Of a DNA stretch of 64,000 nucleotides, positions 1 through 12,430 are shown in pieces (position 1 is the first letter of the stretch; each line of letters begins with the position of its first letter). Under the pieces are notes generated by a model that was given only the letters and a program-made list of their open reading frames with translations, was not told the origin of the DNA and made no database searches. This DNA is from Clavelina lepadiformis (Eukaryota; Chordata; Ascidiacea; Aplousobranchia; Clavelinidae): NCBI RefSeq assembly GCF_947623445.1, contig NC_135240.1, positions 8,060,001 through 8,124,000 of the forward strand, given 5' to 3'. The translations under genes were made by a program, and so were the position numbers.

Positions 1-3000
1 TTTTTATGTTGGAAATATGGTAAACTGAAGACTATTTTCATAGGCAACGGACTATCAGGTAAAACTAAGAAACTTTTTTCGTTAACATTTGTCACATGCA
101 CACTGACTTTTCCATCAGGTTGTTTTAGAAAAACACGTTCTTTAACAACCACAATTGTATAAAATCTGTAAGAAGTTTTTACAAGGTATAGCGATATTAA
201 TCAAAGTACGATTTAGTCAAAACACAACGACAATAATTTTCCGGTGCGATATTTTTTCTAACTATAGGGTGGTGGGTAATATATACTTGCCGCCAAAGAG
301 CAGCTGATGGATTACGTCCAATTGTATCGTATAAGATATGGCGGAAGTATTAATTAATTATAGAAAACACATCCTACATATGTATAGGCCACTTACATAA
401 CTTACTGTAATTAACTGTTTACACTTCTAGATTCTACAGATTACGTGAAATTAACCCGTAAAAGATGTTTTTGGCGCAAACAATTGTTTCATTGATATAA
501 AACGAAATCATTAATTACCAGTTTTTCAAACGTTAAGAAAGACAGCACTTCACCGTTGTTATGTCTTAATTTCTAAATAAATTTAACGATAAGTATAGAC
601 CTATGCTGTCAAGCAGAAAGAACGTATGAAGAAGTTCGACAAGGTTTTAAGCGCAACCAAGGAAATGGAATAATTAAAAAGACTGGTGTAAATTTACCTT
701 ATTTTTAATTATAACTATAACTATAACTATAACTATAATTATAACTATAACTATAAGCAAATAGGAGACAAGACTGCAAATTTGATTCCTTGTACAATTT
801 ACATGAAAGTTGTTATGTTTGAACCGAGAAAAGAAACTTTTGCGGAACTCGCAGTACCAAAACATCCCTTTTCCGTAAACAAGGAAGTAGCCTATACACT
901 TTTCTCGCAGTAATTTAATAGCTGCATATAATAAAATAATGCAGGCCTGAGGGATGTACTGTATATACCGGCGCTAAATTTCTTTATATTAAAGATCACT
1001 ATAATTGGTTTTGTATTTTTGCTTACTATGCCTATATCGTATCGTACTTCTAATGTTGAAGACCTACAGTATTTGGCAAAAGAACGCATGCTGGAAATAG
1101 GATAAAAAAAGCCATTGATGCCGTAAAAAATAACACTAGATTTGTCGATGTGTGAATCACATCGGCATAAACTTGAATCTATTTCTATAACTTAGTCTTA
1201 GATGAGTTGGTGCAGACTTCAAGCTTACTTGCAAACAGCGTTGTTGAGCGCAGGGAATTAGTTACAATTTATTAGCAATGTCCGCGCTAGAAATTGTTTT
1301 CTTTTTTTGGGTGGGGGGAGGGGGAGGAATTATATTCGCAGAGACTGCCCGTAAACATGTTGGAGCTACCGAACATATAGTTGACTAGCAGCCTAACAAA
1401 CTATACTTCAATATTGCTGAACGTATTCAATTATAAACCAAAATGCTTGTTAAGAAACTTTTTTGACTGAATTATTTGGGTTTATGAGCAACATTTAGGC
1501 TACAACGGCCAAGTTTAAATGGTCTACCGTCTAACATAAAGTCTAACTACAGTATAATTAAAACTTCCAGAAATAAAATTAATTTTTACCAAAACGTTCT
1601 ATTAACCTAATGACCTATTTTAAAAAATGGGTTTATGGCTATCAAACAAGACGCTTTATTGCCTAAGAGCTAGCTTAAAAAACAAATACTGTACAGTACT
1701 ACAGTAACTTATATAAAAGAGGTTTAAACACAGTAGCCTAATTTTGCACAGAAGTAATGTAAATAGATAAGGAAAAGTTAGAATAAAGCAGAAAAGTTTG
1801 TTTTCTCGTTACTTTCTTGAACACATTCAAATTTTCTGCGTCTCTCTTATTCTACGGCGGATCGTTCAAGACCCTGGCAGCAGCTAAGTAAAATATTATG
1901 TCGTCGTATACGTCACGAACCGAGAAAATGGAACTTGCATTAGGTTCTTAGATTAGAATCGCTGAGATCTAGTTATTCATTAGTCGCGCAAATGGTATAT
2001 TCCTTCAATTCTTCTAATATAAAATGGTTTATTCGATTTTTATACAGCCCTTGCGAATCTTTGTTACGAATAAATCGAATACCGGCGATTATGCAAACAT
2101 GTGAGTTCAATTTTTCGGAGTAAATTGTGCATTTTGTTTAAAGAAATTAATTTTTTTTTCATGAAGTACTACGGCATGGACATTTAGTGATTGATTGCTT
2201 TAAGAAAGGAATCGAATTCAAGAAATCGAGTTATGCGATACTTCCAGCTCGAAAACAACTGTACTATACTATAGGACTACTTAACTTGTTAGCCTATAGC
2301 CTATTAGCTTTCAACTTACTGGAAAAATATTAACTAAGCTTAGGCTGAGACTAATTTTATAGATGGACAGCAAACTTATCAAAACACCACGTACACCGCA
2401 ATTTAACGGTCAGATAAATAAACGTCCGCAGACTGTGCTTCTTCTAAAAGTTTTGCTGCTTTTATTCAAAGTTATCCAATATCCAGAAAAGTTGTTAAAA
2501 AGATGTTTGATTGACCATGCAGTTTGTTATCAACTCGATTAGTATTTATTATTTGTCATATCAAATTGCAATCTGCATTGCCGAGTGGTTATAGCAATTA
2601 AACTCGATAATTTATTTAGACATTTTAGGTTGGTTAAAAGCTAATCCCTACAAATGATAGAGAAATCGTTTGCAGTGTGAGTTAAAAGCATTATCATTGT
2701 AAATAAATAGAATATTTTTGTGTCTGGTCACTTAGAAATGAATTAGTCAACCGATCAAGTTACTAAATAGAAAAACCTAAATTTATTGAAATAAAATTCG
2801 ATCACCAAAGAAATACTTGATTACAAATAGACCTAACGATTACGATTACCCGAAACTCTGATTTATTCCGAGATTTTCGCAACATTCTTTATCTTTATTT
2901 AACTTTTTTGTTGAACCGTTTTATAAACATTTGTTTTGCGGTACATATGGAATTTGCAACCATTTGTAACCAAAGTCCAGTTTTGATACCTAGTACCACC

Positions 3001-3613
3001 TTGTACCTTGCATCAGCACTAACCAGAATAGCATGCCTTGTAACTAGGAAGTAATGTTTACATTTTGATGCACGCTGTTTCGTCAATGCTGACTGGCGAT
3101 GGTCATCAGGCAGACCGTAAGGAATTACAGTTGAAAGAACTCAAGGAAATTATACTTTTTGTCTTGTTTGTGCTGTGCGATAGGCTAGCTTATAGTGTTA
3201 GTATAAAACTTTTCAAAGGAAAACAAATTCTATTTTGAGAAAGTAAATTTATGCTGTAAATATCGGTTAAAATGATGAATGAAGTACGGTGGCCTACTTT
3301 TCATCTACCAATAGCAGTAGGCAATATCGTAATTGGTAGTGAATAGTTTTCTGAGGTAGACTTAGATTCCACTTTCCAGTGTGACTTGGCTTGTTTGAAA
3401 CCTTAAACTAGATGATGTAAGGTATATAGCTGTACCTATAGGTAAATTGAAGATTTCCAGCTTTGTAAAGTACATGGTTTAAGCTTTAATTTTATTCAGA
3501 ACTTTCCTTTGAATTTGCCTTGTCGCCGTTTTTAGTTTTTTACCTTTATTTTAAGTTTGTATTAATGCTTAGGATTCACACTTTCAGCATAAGCACTCTG
3601 TTTGATTGTGAAA
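1..3613. other. Non-coding stretch, no gene seen
   Basis: AT-rich sequence upstream of the RING ligase gene. The open frames here are short, lack convincing splice sites and match nothing I recognise. It holds one hexamer microsatellite (about 708-755) and two of the four copies of the AAGAAACTTTTTT 13-mer (67-79 and 1452-1464). Confidence 0.6.
708..755. repeat. TATAAC hexamer microsatellite
   Basis: About eight tandem units of TATAAC, with one or two TATAAT variants. Read directly from the sequence. Confidence 0.9.
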
Positions 3614-6600
3614 ATGGCTGGTACTACATATAGTTTGTTTTGTTTATTATTTGCTTTTAAACTATGTTGGGCGATGACTACAGATGGACCTAGCAGCTCT
3701 TACTATGGCGCTATTGTCTTCTTTAATTATTCAGGCTCACTTGGGGATGGAATGTTGGTATGTTAAGTTATTTCTACCTAACAAAACATCTATTGTTTGC
3801 TTTAATTGCATTACGTTTAAAATTTTGTTGCTTTTCTGTAGGGTTCCCAGTCAACAACTGATGAAATTGGAATATATGGCAGCCATTCTCCAAAGACCAG
3901 TGCGTCAGGGATGATTGTGCATTCACTAGATGAAGTAACTGGGATAAGGGATGGTTGTTCAAGCTTCATGTATCCTGAAATTAACTCATCAACTCCTTGG
4001 ATTGCATTGATTTCTCGTGGAAATTGCACATTTTCGGAAAAGATAAACAATGTATGCTCTACACAGTATTGCGATTTCTTAAACTAGTAATCACTATGAT
4101 CACAAATAACATATAATTGCCAAAATTGGTGTCACTGACATAACTACCCAGTGTAACTTAGTGCTAGGTTGTCAATGCAAATGCACTTAACACCAAAGAG
4201 TAGAGGGCTGGCACAAATATAGTTTACGGAAAGACCAACTAATAAGCATAATATCTTCTGATTAAAGTTTTTCTAAAAAATTGTTGAGTATCGAAAACCC
4301 GTGGTCCAATAATTATGCATCCCCTAGATCTGTCACTTGATGAATCCAGGTGTATGAATCCATTTTATGTGGAGACATTGATTGTTTCAGGCCTACAATC
4401 GAAATGCAACCGGTGTCATCGTCTACAGTGAGGAGAATGACAAGGGCCCCCCTGTAATGAGTCATAAAGGTGCATTACATAAAGCTTCAATATCATATTT
4501 TATAGAATAAATATGTGTTTTAAGCTAATTGACTCTCAGCTAAACGGACCCATTAAATTGCCAGTTAAGTTATCTAAAGTTAAAAATTAATAAATGGTAT
4601 ATAGAATTTAATAGTTCATACACTATGTTAAGTTGCTTTAACTTACCTGGAATTTCTAGTTAAATTGTTGGCGGCGAGTCGTATGGATCAGAAGGGTGAA
4701 TCGCTTAGTATGTTTCTTTATGGATTAACTTATCAAAAAACACTTACCCAAAAATACCAAATTGGACTTCTATAAACTTTGCATATGGATTGAGCATGCC
4801 TGGAACTACCTCATATCGGAATACAGCTAAAATAATTACTTATCTCAAACTACTGTTACAGAGACTCAAAGTCAAAAGCAGAATTTTTGGCTATAAATTG
4901 CATATCTTAAATACTTTTCATTCCACGTTTTTGCTACATTCTTTATGTCCACCTGAAACTTTCTGAAATGCTTAGCTCTGCTAGAGTAAATCCCAGGCTA
5001 AAACATCAATGCCAATTGAGCTGCTCTCTTAATGGTGTAAAGAAATATTTTAAAGGCCTACGTAAGAGTACAACAAAATCATAGAAATCTTAGTTTTTAA
5101 CCTATACGCCTGAAGTACCTAAAATAACATTTCTTTTGAAAAGACAATTTGTTTCCACTGCCTGTATTTGTTGTTTTACTTTTAACCCCTTGGCATTCTA
5201 TCAGATTTATGTATTATTTTACATGCTGCATAATTTTTAATTCTTGGCATCTGGAAAAGACACAAAGTCTCTCACTGGAGCTCCAAAAATGTCTGGGAAA
5301 TGAAATTGTTGCTATAAATGACCACAATTGCAAAACTTTTGTCCTAATTTTGGTATTTTGTCTGGACCTTTGACCTTGTAACAATCAACAGTTAACTGTC
5401 AAGCACATTTGGGTTAAAGAGCTTACACTTCATGTCTATTTTGTCACAGAATTTCAATCATGTAACTTGCTAAATTTGTGTATATATAAAGAAATATGAA
5501 TCGGTATAAAAATTTTCAAAATGAAATTATGATTTTCATAAAGATTTAAACTTCTATATGTACTTACAGTTTATATTAAATGCATCTTGCATATCCTTTG
5601 TTTAACAATGGACATACTTATGTTTTTAAGATGCGCCAAAAATCGTTGCAATCAGCATTCACTACGACCTCGGCAGTGAAGTTGCTGCTCTCGTAAATGA
5701 TGGAAATGTAGTTAGTGCAAGTATTTTGCCTGGAGAGGAACATATTAACTCAAGGTACAATACTTATTTTATTACTGAAGGCAACAGCAAATAGCAATCC
5801 TTGTTTTTCTGTCAACGCAATTAGCCTTTTCAATTGATGAATATGTTTATAGATGTGTAAACGTGCATTGCATTGCTGAATATGTATGGGTTCTATATAT
5901 AACCCCACTTCCCATGTCCTTTCCCCAATATACTGCACATAACACTTCTGCTTTTGAAGTGGAAAGTTATGCAAATAGACATATGTTTGCTGTAATTGCA
6001 CTCCGCCAATGTAAGAATTACGCTACGTATATGGTGGTTACCTTTTAAATTGTTTTTCAGTGGCAGCTTTCAGCTTGAAAAAACTTCGATCATATTTGTC
6101 TCTGTTTCTTTCATGATCTTAATGTTGGTGTCGTTGGCGTGGCTCGTCTTCTATTACATTCAAAGGTTTCGAATGATTCAAACACACAATAGAAGCCAGG
6201 TACGTGTATAGGCTGGCTAAGTTTTTACTTGTACTGATTTCTGGTGTCTCTTTAAGTTGTATTCACGCTGACAAAAAATTGGAATTTCTTTTTATCGGCA
6301 AGCAATGCTCAATTGTGTAACCACACACTACCAAGGTCAAACAATTGTCAACCTGTACAATACCCAAGCACTAGTGCGGTGTATTGATTTTAAGATTGTG
6401 GTAATTTACCTTTCTTAACGGTGGCGTTATAACGTGTGTGTGTTTTACTGAGGAATCAAATTCAAAGATATCAGTTAAGTTTCATTATTGTCCTAACATA
6501 TGTGCTGGTTTGGCCTGACAAAGTCTCTCGGTATGTATGAGATGTGCATTCTGCTGATCAAGTACACTTGGTATTGTTTTATTGAATTTCTCTTAACAGG

Positions 6601-9600
6601 ACAGCTGTAAAAAGTCAATAAGTTTCGTCCACTTAATGGTAGCAAATTATTACTTTCTGTAGCTTGCAGAGTTTGTTGTAAATTTATTGTTACATTTATC
6701 CAATCTTGTATCCACACACTGTCTCGATAAGAATGAGTATCATTTAGTTTCCTGAATTTAGAATTTTTATTGGAAACATTAATAGCCTTTATTGTGGCGT
6801 AGACTTCAACATACCAGCTTAGGCTATGTGGCCATCTTTTTTTTATTTTACTTGAACAACTGTTCGTAATGTTCATTTGAACAAATGCTCATGGTGTTTA
6901 TCAATACTGAGCAAAGACTCTAGAAAGCAGTCTATTGTTGTCATAACTTCATCAAACATTTACCATACTATATTTACTATCATACTTGTTTGCATAGCAC
7001 CATTATTAAAAAATTGGTCTTAGCGAGCAAACTCTTGTTTTATTCATCGGTTAAAATGAAAGAAATTGCCACAATATTTGCCATCCCAGCAAATGTTTTT
7101 AGAAAATATTTTGGATATGTTCGATGGTTTGTTTTTTACTTACGCCCTGTCATATACGATAAATTTCATTTGTGGTTTGTGTTATAAAATAGTGAATATT
7201 ACTTGTGGTCCATAACACAACATAGGCCGTAAATTAATGGAAACGTGGATGCAACTATTTAATTTGAGTTGCATAACTTTGCAACATACAAATTAAAGAT
7301 GAAAATTGTAGCTTGTCTGTGTTTAAGGTTACACATTCCACCAGTCTACCAGGAATTTTCTTCTTTGTTAATATGGCCAGAACATAACTCTAGGATGGCA
7401 ATAGAGCATTTCTGTAGTTAGAAGGGTAATCTATTTTCCTAAGTCATATTATTATTTCAAATCACAAAGAAGAGCTTACCTGAAATTTAATTACATAGTA
7501 ATCTATTGATTGTTTTCTCGCCTAGCCATACGAAGTGTGCTAGCTATTCATTTTTAAAGGCAGTTTTATTTTGTATGTCGAAATTCCTATGCGTTGTCTT
7601 CATGCATATGAGTCGGTACACTCTGTGTTGTTGATCGAATCTTTCAAATATGGCGTCAAGGGTAATTTGTAAATCGTCCTAGCATGACTCTGAAGTTACT
7701 GCAATGTTTAGTTTGCTTTGGTACAAGTTGAAAACAACTGCTTTACTCGGTTTACTGTATCCAGCGGGACTTGAAAGTACCAGTCTTTATAAAGACATGT
7801 TATCTTGTACACGTTTACGTATCCATGAGGTTAATCGTTAATCCATATATTTATTTTTCAGCGACTTCGAGCCAGCCTGGCCCAGAAAGCGCTGGCCAAG
7901 ATACCTGTTTTAACGGTAAAACGCGGAGACAGCGTTATATCGTCTGAGACGATTTGTGCAGTTTGTCTTGAGTCTTATAAGATAGGAGACACTATTCGTG
8001 AATTACCATGCAAGTAAGTGTTTAAAGTTACTGATTCGTACTCTGACGTTTTTGGCACGAATTTTTGACCCCACAGCATGTTTTTCTTACATGTTTCTGT
8101 AATTAGCAAGTGATTCGTGACATGTAGCACATGTATTTTACAAGGCACGGAGTTCCCTTTTTGAAAATATTTATTTTTATACATTCCATTAAATACTTTT
8201 CATAAGAACTACTCAATTTGACATAATGAAAGTCCAGCCTTGCCGTGTAGATCATAACAGATAGAGATTTGCGGAAATTTTTTCTAGCGTTATTATTTCT
8301 TCATCGTCCAGATGTCCACAGCGGTTTTATTTGATTAATTATCGCAGTAGTCTCCAGTTAACGCCGATAATCTTAATAATTAATGTTATATCCGCTTCGT
8401 TAAAAAGCTAAACGTTATTTCGACTTGTACAAAAATGGCCTTTGAAAAATAACAAGTAAATCGACCACATATCTTCAATCAACGTGGTAGTTTTTAAACA
8501 AGTTTTAAAAATAGTGTACCTTTGTCGTGTTTACCATTAAGTAACACTCACATATCTTAATCATCGTGGTGAGTTGAACATGTTACTAACTATAATACTA
8601 TATGCTCTGTGCGTGTCCATGTCGTTTCACGTAAGCTTGTGTTAGTTGGGATACAATAGCCAAATAATATGACGTAATTTTACATTGTGTCACAGGAAAG
8701 CTGTTTGGATTGTTGAACTGAGAACTTGCCGTAGTTAATAAGTTACTTCTATTCACACACGTGCTTTATCTTTTTACACTTCCTCTTTGAGCTATCCATT
8801 CAATTTTGGCAAGTTTGTAAGATGAACTCAATTTTTGTAAGAAACCTTTCACAAGATACTGCACGATCCCTTGCCTAAAAGCCAATAAACAATTTAATAT
8901 CGGACCAACACAAAGTTAAGAAACTTTTTTCGCTTGTACTTGCACCACCGCTTGTCTGTTGTGCTGGCTTTAAATGCATGTTTTTATGAAGCTGTATGAT
9001 TTTGTTCTAAATTTGACAGCAAACTCCAAGCCTTCTGCTTTGTTTGTACTGAAAACGGGAATTCGGTCTTTCCTTAGTAAATTTTAGTAAGCAAGTTCAT
9101 GTCTTGAAATTAAGGAACTCCGCAAGAAACTTTTTTACAACATATTTTGTTCTGATACTTGAAAAGTTAAAGGACAAGTTACCAAAAACGTCAACCCAAA
9201 AGTTTCCTTTAAAAAACCGATTGTATACTTAGCCTTGAAATATCACGGTTACAGACAATTTCTGATTTAATCGTTTAACCAGTTGTTTTGTTCTTCTTTT
9301 TAGACACATCTTCCATAAGAAATGCATCGACCCGTGGTTACAGTCAAAGAGAACCTGCCCGATGTGCAAAGTCAACGTACTAAAAGCACTTGGCCTGGTG
9401 AGGGTTGTAACAGTCTATGGCGCACAATGAAGTTACATAACTTATTCATATCACGCCCTGTAGCGCGTAATACAACGATGCTTCCTGTTCGTATGGAGCT
9501 TTCAGTGTGCGATGCCTACAATAACTGCGGAATGACCTCTTAGGCATGTCCTTCCAACCACATTAATAGTTGACCCATTAATAATTAATTGATGGACACC

Positions 9601-11157
9601 CAAGCGGACTGCTGTGTTTTTCTTGTGTTGGCTTCAATCCATGGCCGAAAGCTATGCATACAGTCGTTGAAGCGAGTTTAGAAAACGGTAGCTTCATTCC
9701 TTTATAGATAATAACCGTTGTAAAATCCCGGAATCTGCACAACTTACGTCACGCGGCCTAAGTTTTCTCGGATATATTCTTATAATTCAGTTCACGTTTA
9801 CAGCCTGGGGCTGCTTCATGGATGATCAAGCATACAAGCACGTTGCATAAATACACAACCTCTGAGATAACTATCGTTTTGAGAAACATTGTAGCCCAGT
9901 CTACACAGCCCATTAATTCGGCCCAGATACGCGCATTGCTGTTTAGTCAACCAGTACAACAAGTCAGGATGTAGTTATGTCATTAGCTCATGCTAATGGC
10001 AGTTGAGTCGATGTTATTGAAATCTAACGTTTACTTCTAATCGTGGTTAAAGGTAAGGTTTATTTAAGAAGCTACAAGCTAAACAACCGCTTCGTTTGTG
10101 CGTTGTCATTGTAGACCCGAGGCTATACATTTTATACGTCATTATAAATCAAACAAGTTATTTTCAAAAGCTTTAAAAATTTCTTCGATGGTCGCAAAGT
10201 CAGGTTTTGGTTCCATTTTTTCACAGTGACGTAAACTTTTCCGAAAGCGCCATTTCCCTAGACCTAGAGCGTTTGTATGTTCTTGTACGACGCTTTTCGA
10301 AAATTCCTGTGAACTTCGTTCAATTTAAACATTTATTCAATCTTAAATTTGCTTTCCTTGTTCAGGAGGAGCATGATAATCCTGCGCTGGATGTGGAGCG
10401 TCATAGTGAAACGGAGGAGACATCAGATGCTCCCGTCGATCAACAAGTGAGTGCTTGTGTATGATCGAACGCAATCACACCTTGTCCGTAGTTTATCTTT
10501 TGTCTTGAACACGCTCGCTTCCGATGTCCCATTACACCATATTTATTTTATTTCATATGTTTAAGACTTATGCACATTGTTGTCAGTTGTTCTTGTCGAA
10601 TTATGTAGAGTTTTATTTATTCTGCGCATAAAGGAATAGTTGTCAGTGCTAAGGAAGGCTTTTTGTATTGCACGATGTGTACAGTTGATGCTTCAGAAGC
10701 AAACGAGTTGCGTTCTATTGATTGAACAATACCTAGAAATTTTATAGCGGGGCCTTCGAGTGGTTGGCTGTGAACGTGGAGAGAACAAAGAAAACTTTCG
10801 CTTGACGCTGTTGTCTGGCACTATTGTTCAGAGCTGTGTGAACTGTTATGCTAAATTTGACTTTTCCAGCATAAACACTGCTTTGTTTATAAGAATGTGC
10901 GTGTGTCAGCCTGGTTGGGTTCGTTAGGGTTTGCGTGTATCAATATTAAATGTAATCAGTATTAAAAGATGGAGGCCTGTTTGCATGATCCCGACATCAT
11001 CTGATGCTTGTATCTCCAGGAACAGGACGTGGCTGAATCGTCTCTCAACATCATCGCCAACAGCAACGAGTCTCCTCCAGAAAGCGATGACCAGCCTCAC
11101 TTTTCGGGCTCCGGTGATGCGTTGAATGGTTCATCAAAGGTTGACCTGTCCGTATAA
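3614..11157 (+). CDS. Goliath/RNF130-like PA-TM-RING E3 ubiquitin ligase
   Basis: Nine exons: 3614-3757, 3842-4051, 4391-4469, 5631-5754, 6061-6199, 7862-8013, 9304-9397, 10366-10446, 11020-11157. All junctions keep frame and give 386 residues. A signal peptide (residues 1 to about 20) is followed by a PA domain containing [14 protein letters not shown] and GVIVYSEEN. One membrane helix lies at about 195-217. A RING-H2 finger spans 264-304, with C264, C267, C282, H284, H287, C290, C301 and C304. The tail is acidic and Ser-rich. The helix, the post-membrane basic stretch and the end of the RING ([13 protein letters not shown]) resemble the vertebrate RNF130/RNF149/RNF150 group more than RNF13/RNF167. 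Family members are endosomal membrane ligases that ubiquitinate cargo captured by the luminal PA domain; that role is inferred here. Which vertebrate paralogue is closest cannot be settled by eye. Confidence 0.9.
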
Positions 11158-12430
11158 ATTCTTTCCCACTTGCACTTACTCAGCACTTGTTCCAAATTCC
11201 TTCACTGTTGTGTGTTCAAATACTGTAGTTACCCGTCAGAACTTTTGCCATTATGAAGACCACGCCACTAAGTTCGTACTGTTGTTGCGATTTTCGTTGT
11301 GTAAGGTGTTCCGTGGCGATCGTCTTTGAGTGTTATTGTTCGTTCGAAATTGCCGCTTACAAAAGCAAAACGTTGAAACGTGAACGATTCCGTGAAAACG
11401 TGTGAGTGTAAGCTGCATAAAATGTGCGTCTCCTTGAAGTTCATTTATGTACAACATTTCGGTTGATTAATTAATTATATATTGAGCTTTTTTTCTTTGG
11501 TATCTGTATGACGTCATATCCAGTTACATATTCGGTACCTCGTCGAAATTTGTTCTTTGCGCACTTGTTAAATTTTTACAATGAATACATCTTATGCGGA
11601 ACGAAGCTTTGTAAAAAGTTGATCATTCGTGATTTATACGTCAAATTAAAGTTTTCTATGTTAAGTCTGCGCTTCATTGTCCAAAATTCTCTGTGCATCG
11701 CTTGTTTGGATTATTGTGAATAAACCCCATGCTGACAACATTACGCCAGGCCTACCCGCGTTCTTTGTGTTACCGAAGCTGACATTCAGTTAAACATATG
11801 AAGAGAAATGCGTCTCAGACTCGTTTTGCAAAGATTGAGAAACCTTCCTTATATGTCAACGTGTGACAAGCTGATATGCGAACTGCCGCGTTATCGATCC
11901 TGTTGCGGCTTGCGCACACTTTGTATAGTTATATTAAACTTCTTGCGTTTGCCCCCTTGGTTATATTTTGTTTCGTGTTCTGCGTCTAGAAGGAAATGTT
12001 CTTGTAAACTTATGTCTGACCTGGGCCTTCTAATATGCCACAACACACAATCGGTTGTTTTAACGATTCGTTAAACATCACTGCATTGCCTCGCAGTGTA
12101 AAGAGTTGCGACCGATCCGCTAAACGTTTCTCTTCCGTTAGGGTAAAACTCAGTTTCTTTTTCAAGGGTAGCAGCGTTGAATGAACACTCAGGGGCCGGT
12201 TTAACACAACGATGCAACCATTAAGCATGTTTTGCTGACAAATGCATTCCATAAACCCGCTATAAACAAACATTAGGGGTTTGATTGTGCGACAACTATT
12301 CACACATTGCCAATAGTTCACAGCCTGACGCGTTTCGTGCAATGCCCTATACCTCGTTAATAAGTGACCAACTGCACTCAGAGTAAAGGCAATTTTCACC
12401 AGATGAGGTTTCGTCACTACGGTAGTCGCT
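11158..12430. other. Intergenic: RING ligase 3' UTR and VSP upstream region
   Basis: No coding exon seen. The first part is probably the ligase 3' UTR, up to an AATAAA at 11719-11724. The remainder precedes the VSP start codon and should hold its 5' UTR and promoter. No spliced-leader acceptor or core promoter was identified with confidence. Confidence 0.5.
11719..11724 (+). terminator. Candidate poly(A) signal of the RING ligase gene
   Basis: AATAAA on the plus strand, about 560 nt after the ligase stop codon and 700 nt before the next start. Position and hexamer fit, but other hexamers could be used. Confidence 0.4.
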
